Below are positions 55,781 through 61,362 of a DNA stretch of 64,000 bases, in pieces. The stretch is from Leptolyngbya sp. CCY15150 (GTDB lineage: Bacteria > Cyanobacteriota > Cyanobacteriia > RECH01): contig NZ_JACSWB010000170.1 of the NCBI RefSeq assembly GCF_016888135.1, positions 62,001-126,000 on the forward strand. The letters run 5' to 3'. How positions within the stretch are numbered: the first letter of the stretch is position 1; each line of letters opens with the position of its first letter. The notes under the pieces were generated by a model. That model did no database searches, was not told where the DNA came from, and worked only from the letters and a program-made list of their open reading frames with translations. A program made the position numbers and the translations under genes.

Positions 55781-56107
55781 ATGCATGTAGAAGATATTAA
55801 AGCAGCTCTGCGCAAGCAGGGCTGGACTCTGACTAGCATCGCGAAAGAACTGAATATCGGTACCTCAGCAGTCTCCCATGCTTTGACTCGACAGCGATCG
55901 CGCCGAATTGAGCAAGTGGTGGCGAGCAAACTTGGCCTGCCTCCCCATGAGATTTGGCCCCAGCGGTATAAGCGAGGAAGAGTAAACCATGGCCCAATTC
56001 ATCAGCAAGCAGGAGGCTACCCAGTACCTCAAGCTCAGCGATACGACACTGAAGCGTTATCGGTTGCAGGGGGTGCTGATCGAGGGCATCCATTGGGTTC
56101 GCATTAA
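55781..56107 (+). CDS. Ner/Cro-like HTH regulator
   Basis: The first 65 residues (MHVEDIKAALRKQGWTLTSI, AKELNIGTSAVSHALTRQRS, ASKLGLPPHEIWPQRY) match the Mu Ner/SfsB HTH family, phage early regulators. The last 40 residues are read through into the beginning of the next gene (119-bp overlap) and look non-native: HGPIHQQAGGYPVPQAQRYD. Earlier ATG at 55763. The natural stop is therefore likely lost by a substitution or small indel near 55990. Divergent from the repressor. Confidence 0.7.
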   Translation: MHVEDIKAALRKQGWTLTSIAKELNIGTSAVSHALTRQRSRRIEQVVASKLGLPPHEIWPQRYKRGRVNHGPIHQQAGGYPVPQAQRYDTEALSVAGGADRGHPLGSH

Positions 56108-56285
56108 CAGCCGCTGCATTCGCTACAACCTTGAGCTGATGCAAGACTGGCTACACAATCGTCATGACCCAATCGCTCACCAGCGGGCCATTAGAATTTA
56201 CCAGTCCAGCTTGTTGAGTAATCGTAAAAAACCATCTCAGCCCGGTACTCGAAATAACTCATCGAAGCTGAAAAACAGCAAATAG
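55989..56285 (+). CDS. Excisionase/AlpA-like winged-helix protein
   Basis: A 98-aa protein: FISKQEATQYLKLSDTTLKR then YRLQGVLIEGIHWVRINSRC and LELMQDWLHNRHD. The N-terminal part is a MerR/AlpA-type winged helix used by recombination directionality factors and early regulators of integrative elements. The Lys/Ser/Asn-rich tail is disordered. The preceding ORF overlaps its first 119 bp. Likely acts with the integrase in excision. Confidence 0.75.
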   Translation: MAQFISKQEATQYLKLSDTTLKRYRLQGVLIEGIHWVRINSRCIRYNLELMQDWLHNRHDPIAHQRAIRIYQSSLLSNRKKPSQPGTRNNSSKLKNSK

Positions 56286-56600
56286 GGCTTTCAGAGTTTA
56301 GTCAAGTTGTTGATAGCTTTCTAGCCTCATTCCTTAAGCTCAAGATTGATTGAAAAAACACCCTAACTACTTATTAGCCAGGGTGCCGAGTTCTTTTTTG
56401 ACTTTTTGCAGCCGGGTTAATCAACGTCTTGAAGTGGTTGGTCAGAATCACTTCCTCCATTAACCTGCTACTGAAATATTTGTTTTCAACTATAGCAAAG
56501 TCATGGGTAATATCCAAGACTAAAAAGCTGATTGGGCAATCTACTGAGCCCAATAGTAGGTTGATGGTGATGGCCCGGCTCCTAACCTGAGGAGCTAATC
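56286..56600. other. Gap before the primase gene, with weak terminator
   Basis: About 315 bp. CACCCT (56359-56364) pairs with AGGGTG (56380-56385), followed by TTCTTTTTTG, a weak terminator-like site for the early rightward transcript. The sequence CCTGAGGAGCTAATC just before 56601 includes a good ribosome binding site (GAGGAG) for the primase. Confidence 0.5.
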
Positions 56601-59006
56601 ATGGCACAGTACATTTACTCGGGGCGATCGCGCCCCTGTCCAATTTGTGGACGCACCAAAGACCAAGACTGCCGCTGGAATGAGGAGGTCGTGTTCTGCC
56701 ACACCTACGTAGACGAGGATGGAGCGGTAGATGGCTACGTTTATCGGGGTGCAACAGCCGATGGCATGTGGGGGCAATACTTTGCAGCCACCGCCTCCCC
56801 CGAGAAGCCGGTTCGACCCCAGCAGCGGCAGGATTACTTCTATCCCAGCCGTGTCGGGCAGCCGTTGGTGAAAGTGACGCGGGTAGATCGGGGCAACGGT
56901 GCGAAGTTTTTTGTGCAGTACCACTGGAACGGGCAACAGTGGATCAAAGGACTAACCCCTGACATTAAAGCCCAGGTGCCGATCTACCGCTACCGGGATG
57001 TTCAGAATGCCATATCCATCGGTCAACCCATCTGGATGGTGGAGGGGGAAGGCTGTGCTGATGCCCTGTGGGCGATCGGCATTCCCGCAACCACGACTCT
57101 GGGCGGTTCCAAGAAGTACCGCAGCTATGGCGATTACCGTCAGGATTTGCAGGATGCGAGCTTGGTGCTGTGCCCGGATCGCGATCAGGTCGGCATGGCC
57201 CACATGGAGGACGTGGCCCAAGACTTTCCCTTGGCCCAGTGGTGCTATCCCTACCCAGACAGTTTACGCTGGCACAACCTGCCCAAGCATGGTGGGTTGG
57301 ATGTGGTGGATTGGATTCACGATGGGGCTACAGCGGAGCAGATTCGGGCAGCGGTGCAAGATCGACGGCAGTTGGAGGTCATCTCAACTCAAGACCCCAA
57401 GCGACTGTCGGTACAAGTCCTACAAGACCAGATTCGTACCTATCTGGGCACTAGTCCCACCGAACTAGCCCTGGCCGCGCAGGTGGTGCAGTGGCATCAG
57501 GAGACGGAGCTATCGGCCAAGGATATTGGTAACCTGGTTAGCCTGGTGCAGATGGAGTTGGAGCAAATCGAGGAGCGGGACGACCGCAGAGCCGAGATTC
57601 ACCGGCTGCTCAAAATCGGTGACTACCAGTTGGCACTACGGGATTACCTTCATCCTGATCTAGCAGAACCCTTGGAGCAGATTGCTGCCTGGATCGGCGC
57701 GACGCCAGCGGCGATGCTGGTGACGTTGCTGCCAGTTGCGGCATCTTTGCTACGGGTAGGCACAGAGCTAGAGATTGATGCCGGGATGGGGTTCTCAGTG
57801 CCACCGATTATCTTCACAGGATTGGTGGCCCCTTCGGGCAGTAAGAAGAGCCCAATTCAGCGGCAGATTTTGGGGCCGCTCTCACTACTCCAGGTGGAAG
57901 CGGATCAGGAGTATGAGTATGCCGCCTCGGAGTATGAGATTGACCTGCGGGAATGGGAACAGACCCGAGCAGAGGAGAGGGGCCTTCGTCCCAGGAAGCC
58001 AATGCCACGGGAGTATCACACCTCCGATGCAACACGGGAAGCGATCGCCCGTATTCAAGCCCAACAACCAGAGCGGGGCATTTTGGTGACGCCGGATGAG
58101 CTGGCAGGTCTGTTCAAGGGGCAGAACCAATACCGCAATGGCCGAGGGAACGATAAAGAATCGCTACTAACAGCCTTTGATGGCTCAGGGCTGAAAGTGG
58201 ATCGGGCCAGTGGCCTGCGCATCAGCCTACCGCGCACCAGCTTGAGTCTGACGGGGACAATTCAGCCCGATATTCTGCGGGAGATGATGGGGGATTGCTC
58301 GGATGCCAGTGGACAGTGGGCTAGGTTTTTGTGGTGTTTGCTGCCGCTGAAGCCTGCGCCCTTTCCCAGGCGGACGGTTCGCTATGACGTGTCGGAGCGG
58401 CTCTATAGCCTCTACCAGAAGCTGGAGGGGCTGTCTCCCCAGTGCTACCGATTGACGCCTGAGGCTAAGGTTCTATTTGCAGACTGGTATGACCAGTTGG
58501 ATCAGCTGCGGGTGACGGAGACCCACCCAGGTTTACAGGCGGTGTATTCCAAAATGCAGGGCTATACGGGGCGTCTGGCGCTAATTCTCCACTGCCTGAA
58601 TGCAGTGATGGACGGGGGGCTACCGGCTAATGCGGTAGATGCCGAGAAGATGAGGGCTGCGATTAAGCTGGGACGTTGGTTCATTGGCCAGGTGAAGCTG
58701 CTCTATGCGGACGGGAATACGGTGGATGGGGCGCTGGAGCCGGTCTATACGAAGCTGATTCAGCTATCGCGGGTGCGGGGCTGGCTGCGGGCGAAGGATG
58801 TGCGCAACTATGAGCGCAGCTTACGGAAGGTGGGGGTGGAGGTGATTCGCGCTCATTTTTTGGAGCTGGAGGCGATGGGGTATGGGGAAACCCAGGGGAT
58901 AGGGAATCGGCTGCGGTGGCGGGCAACGGTAGACGCGGTAGACAGATTTGAGAAAACGGTAGACGGGGTGTCTACCGCTGAAAGTGTTGATGGGCAAGGG
59001 TTATAG
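56601..59006 (+). CDS. Primase-like replication protein (zinc finger, TOPRIM, DUF3987)
   Basis: An 801-aa protein. Zinc-binding cysteines C13, C16, C24 and C33 (PCPICGRTKDQDC) start it; a TOPRIM-like region follows (about 145-205: WMVEGEGCADALWAIGIPAT, LVLCPDRDQVGMAHM). The C-terminal two-thirds is DUF3987 (ASLLRVGTELEIDAG, APSGSKKSPIQRQILGPLS with a P-loop-like GSKKS, VTPDELAGLFKGQNQY). Such proteins replicate phage satellites and small integrative elements. The gene's own 3' end carries part of the heptamer cluster, so replication initiation in cis is plausible. Confidence 0.88.
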   Translation: MAQYIYSGRSRPCPICGRTKDQDCRWNEEVVFCHTYVDEDGAVDGYVYRGATADGMWGQYFAATASPEKPVRPQQRQDYFYPSRVGQPLVKVTRVDRGNGAKFFVQYHWNGQQWIKGLTPDIKAQVPIYRYRDVQNAISIGQPIWMVEGEGCADALWAIGIPATTTLGGSKKYRSYGDYRQDLQDASLVLCPDRDQVGMAHMEDVAQDFPLAQWCYPYPDSLRWHNLPKHGGLDVVDWIHDGATAEQIRAAVQDRRQLEVISTQDPKRLSVQVLQDQIRTYLGTSPTELALAAQVVQWHQETELSAKDIGNLVSLVQMELEQIEERDDRRAEIHRLLKIGDYQLALRDYLHPDLAEPLEQIAAWIGATPAAMLVTLLPVAASLLRVGTELEIDAGMGFSVPPIIFTGLVAPSGSKKSPIQRQILGPLSLLQVEADQEYEYAASEYEIDLREWEQTRAEERGLRPRKPMPREYHTSDATREAIARIQAQQPERGILVTPDELAGLFKGQNQYRNGRGNDKESLLTAFDGSGLKVDRASGLRISLPRTSLSLTGTIQPDILREMMGDCSDASGQWARFLWCLLPLKPAPFPRRTVRYDVSERLYSLYQKLEGLSPQCYRLTPEAKVLFADWYDQLDQLRVTETHPGLQAVYSKMQGYTGRLALILHCLNAVMDGGLPANAVDAEKMRAAIKLGRWFIGQVKLLYADGNTVDGALEPVYTKLIQLSRVRGWLRAKDVRNYERSLRKVGVEVIRAHFLELEAMGYGETQGIGNRLRWRATVDAVDRFEKTVDGVSTAESVDGQGL

Positions 59007-59152
59007 CGAAACGGTAGACAAGTAGACAGGGTTTGCCAATGGGGAATTGCTAGGAAAGTGTCTACCGTCTACCGAAATGGCTGAAGAGCTTGTGGATAAA
59101 GGCTTTTGCCCGGTAGACACCCTGTCTACCGGGCGTCTACCGTGTCTACCGA
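58926..59152. repeat. Cluster of GGTAGAC heptamers (iteron-like)
   Basis: Twelve occurrences of GTAGAC or its complement GTCTAC (most as GGTAGAC/GTCTACC) in about 220 bp, in both orientations, at about 58928, 58937, 58957, 58970, 59013, 59022, 59060, 59067, 59112, 59124, 59135 and 59144. The first four are inside the primase coding sequence, the rest just beyond its stop. The word is absent at this density elsewhere in the window. Probable origin or initiator-binding site. Confidence 0.8.
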
Positions 59153-59159
59153 AAGTCGA

Positions 59160-59391
59160 TTACTCCTCGTCGTTGTCTGTGAACAAACTCGTTAGGTCTC
59201 GGTAGCCACTGACGACTCGCAAGATGTCTACTCTAGATTCGGTTACGGTATGGAGAATGAGGCGTTGCTGATTCAGGGTATGAAGCGACGGCTCAAATCT
59301 TTGAAAACTCCTTCCGGATTTCGCAAATTCATACTGCCATTCAGCAACACCGCCTAAGCTACGAGCACGTAGGCCAACACGGCGCGTGCAG
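59160..59391 (-). pseudogene. C-terminal remnant of a ParE-like toxin gene
   Basis: The leftward frame reads GLRARSLGGVAEWQYEFA, SGRSFQRFEPSLHTLNQQRL and ends VDILRVVSGYRDLTSLFTDN before TAA. VVSGYRDL-x-x-LF is the usual end of ParE-family toxins. There is no start codon with an N-terminal toxin half; a stop precedes it. So it is a 5'-truncated remnant of about 75 codons. Confidence 0.6.
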
Positions 59392-59407
59392 CCTTAAAGC
59401 AATCTTC

Positions 59408-59602
59408 TTGATGACCACCGAGTGCACAGAGCCTGAGTTCACTAATCTCAAAGAAGAATTAGAAGAGTTAGGTTATAGGCTGAACGTAGTATACGGCTGC
59501 ACAAAAGAGCATCAGGATGCGAGACAACGCGCTCTCAATGATGCAATGACCACTGCTCAAGTAGGAGAGATCACATGCAGATCGAATTTCCCGACCATTT
59601 AG
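59408..59602 (+). CDS. Doubtful small ORF
   Basis: A 64-codon frame (ECTEPEFTNLKEELEELGYR, LNVVYGCTKEHQDARQR) with plausible helical content but unknown family. It overlaps the next gene start by 28 bp. Its last residues cover the ribosome binding site of that gene and look non-coding. Weakly supported. Confidence 0.3.
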   Translation: MMTTECTEPEFTNLKEELEELGYRLNVVYGCTKEHQDARQRALNDAMTTAQVGEITCRSNFPTI

Positions 59603-59733
59603 TACCCACCGTAGATAAGTCAGTGAAGGCTTTGAGTGACCAAGCCTTTTTATCAAGTGAGGACCGAACAGTACTTGTCCTGCTTCGAGAACTGCAGCAA
59701 GCCATTAGTGTTAGCAAGAGCAAAGAGGAGTAA
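59575..59733 (+). CDS. Small hypothetical protein
   Basis: A 52-aa acidic protein (MQIEFPDHLVPTVDKSVKAL, TVLVLLRELQQAISVSKSKE). The ATG is preceded by GTAGGAGAG, a good ribosome binding site, and its TAA overlaps the next gene's ATG (TAATG), supporting translation. No family recognised. Confidence 0.5.
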   Translation: MQIEFPDHLVPTVDKSVKALSDQAFLSSEDRTVLVLLRELQQAISVSKSKEE

Positions 59734-60002
59734 TGGCTAAAATTATGACCCGCTGGGAGACTTTCTCATACGATGTCTTGGGCAACAAGCACGATGGGTA
59801 CGAGGTCAACAACATCTACAGAGGTGAAGAAGTTGACCTAGCCCTTGAGTTAAAAGGCTACAACCAGGGCACCCCGCATGGCCCCCTAAATCCCCTAATT
59901 CTGGGGGGCTTTGAGACTCTGGCTCCCCCCAAAATTGGGGGGCTGAGGGGGCAAATTATACTTGCGTTAAGCAACGCCGAGAATGAGGTAGCTCTCCATT
60001 GA
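59733..60002 (+). pseudogene. Hypothetical gene truncated by a palindromic repeat
   Basis: From ATG at 59733 the first 49 residues (MTRWETFSYDVLGNKHDGYE, NNIYRGEEVDLALELKGYN) look like a genuine small protein of unknown family. The reading then enters the palindromic repeat at 59881-59952 (HGPLNPLILGGFETLAPPKI) and ends with unrelated codons. The original 3' part is lost or moved. Confidence 0.5.
59881..59952. repeat. 72-bp palindromic intergenic-type repeat
   Basis: GCCCCCTAAATCCCCTAATT and AAAATTGGGGGGCTGAGGGG face each other around a TTTGAGACTCTGGC centre. Similar GC-rich, C-run/G-run dyads are common dispersed repeats in cyanobacteria. Here it sits exactly between two convergent truncated genes, so it marks an insertion or deletion junction. 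Confidence 0.75.
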
Positions 60003-60197
60003 GAGGCTGCGCAGCTCTGGGAGGATTTCGTCGCGTGGCCGCCCCAGATTAGGAAATTGGGTAATTCTGGCGAATTTGGCATCAAGCTTTGAGAGGAAGC
60101 GCTCGGCCTGTTGGAGCCCAGTTTGACCGGCGATGTAGTCTGCAATGGCCTCAATGTATTGAATAGCGGGCTGGGTCAGGTAAAACTGAGGGGTCAT
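59967..60197 (-). CDS. ParE-family toxin, 3'-truncated
   Basis: A 76-aa toxin (FYLTQPAIQYIEAIADYIAG, LSKLDAKFARITQFPNLGRP, ELRSLSMESYLIL then GVA). The normal family length is about 95-100 aa; the final strands with VVSGYRD-like sequence are missing. The stop is 15 bp from the palindromic repeat, so that repeat or a linked deletion removed the end. TAATG overlap with the antitoxin. Activity is likely lost. Confidence 0.75.
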   Translation of the reverse strand: MTPQFYLTQPAIQYIEAIADYIAGQTGLQQAERFLSKLDAKFARITQFPNLGRPRDEILPELRSLSMESYLILGVA

Positions 60198-60463
60198 TAT
60201 TCGGCGGAGGCGTGGCGAGACCGCAGGTTTTCTCGAATCTGGGCCATGGCGGAAGGGCCTTCGACTAGGTCGCCTCGCTGGGCTGCTTCCCAGCCGATCT
60301 GGGCATCTTGCTGGAGTTCGGGGAGTCGCCCTTGATAGATGTCGTCTTGCTGGTCGAGCAGGTGTATGCCTGCTGTGATGACCTCTAGGGCAGATTGGTA
60401 TTTGCCAGCGGCGAGCTGGCGTTGGATGAGTTGCTCTAGTTCAGGGGGAAGGACGATTTGCAT
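60197..60463 (-). CDS. ParD/CopG-like antitoxin
   Basis: An 88-aa protein: MQIVLPPELEQLIQRQLAAG, KYQSALEVITAGIHLLDQQD, then an acidic C-terminus that wraps the toxin. The ribbon-helix-helix start and length match ParD. It precedes and overlaps the truncated ParE gene. Autoregulation is expected for the family. Confidence 0.85.
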   Translation of the reverse strand: MQIVLPPELEQLIQRQLAAGKYQSALEVITAGIHLLDQQDDIYQGRLPELQQDAQIGWEAAQRGDLVEGPSAMAQIRENLRSRHASAE

Positions 60464-60822
60464 GGAAGATGGAGGAAAGCAACCGCTATTGACTTTAAGC
60501 CTAACACTAGGAAATGATCACGTTTGGTAGACCATCTCCCGCGAGACGGTGGCCGACACCGAAATCTTTTGCCAGCTGACTCGGGCTAACAAAGTTGACC
60601 GGCAGCTCACCCGTGCCCAGGCCGATGCGGTGCTGGGCCAGGATGGACAAACGGCCACCCGCGACAAAATCACCTGGATTGAAGACACTATCGGCCAGGT
60701 GCAGCAACAGGCGGATTCGGATCAGGTGGCTATCTTCACCTAGGATGCCATCGAGCATATGGCCTAATTGAGCTAACGTGTAGCTCAAGAACAGGCTGTG
60801 AGGTTGAGGCATACTATAAAAT
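60464..60822. other. Region without a convincing gene
   Basis: About 360 bp. Overlapping frames on both strands (60549-60743 rightward; 60507-60857 leftward) are open over the same bases, but neither has a family signature or a good ribosome binding site. GC-rich, unlike the following AT-rich genes; probably a remnant of an older gene. Confidence 0.35.
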
Positions 60823-61362
60823 ATGGCATTGAAGATTTTGTCACATACAAATCTCATTGAAGTACTGCCAGGTTTTACTGATCACCTGCTTATTGATTTA
60901 AAAGGAGTACCAAATTTGCCAGACACTTACGACAGACGCTGTCAATTAGGAGCATCAAGACGTCGTTTCGAAGATGCGTCTGCATTACATAGTTGTCAGC
61001 GTTGGGGAGGAGCGGTATATATGGGAGGCTATGCTATTGAATGCTCGCTGAAGTCACTCATATGTTACGAGGAGAACGCAAATAACTTTAAAGACACTTC
61101 TGTATTCAAGCAAGGTGTAAAGGGAGCAAGTCTGCATAACCTGCACAATTTATTTGGTAAAGTGCCTGGCCTACAGCGCACAATAAGCCTAGATATAACC
61201 AACAAGTATAAAGACGCGTGGCATATTATTACTTCAAAGTGGATTAATAATGAATTAAGATACTCTGATAAATTAGGCTATGAGGTAGATAGCACAAAAT
61301 TTATTCATGCAGTTGAGATCTGGCATAAGTTGCTATTGAGTAAGCAGGGAGAAGCTTCATGA
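60823..61362 (+). CDS. HEPN-domain protein, first gene of a two-gene operon
   Basis: A 179-aa protein. The central helices RRRFEDASALHSCQRWGGAV and YMGGYAIECSLKSLICYEEN followed by LHNLHNLFGKV match HEPN-type four-helix proteins (RF-x-DA, GA-x-Y-x-GGYA-x-EC-x-LK, H-x-L). A canonical RX4-6H ribonuclease motif is not evident, so catalytic activity is uncertain. Its stop overlaps the next gene's start in ATGA, so the two are translationally coupled. Low GC compared with the replication genes. Likely effector or nucleotide-sensing partner of the ATPase. Confidence 0.7.
   Translation: MALKILSHTNLIEVLPGFTDHLLIDLKGVPNLPDTYDRRCQLGASRRRFEDASALHSCQRWGGAVYMGGYAIECSLKSLICYEENANNFKDTSVFKQGVKGASLHNLHNLFGKVPGLQRTISLDITNKYKDAWHIITSKWINNELRYSDKLGYEVDSTKFIHAVEIWHKLLLSKQGEAS

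Noticed and set aside
60507..60857. Leftward 116-codon frame before the HEPN gene
   Set aside because: Overlaps the HEPN start and an open rightward frame; no domain or ribosome binding site.
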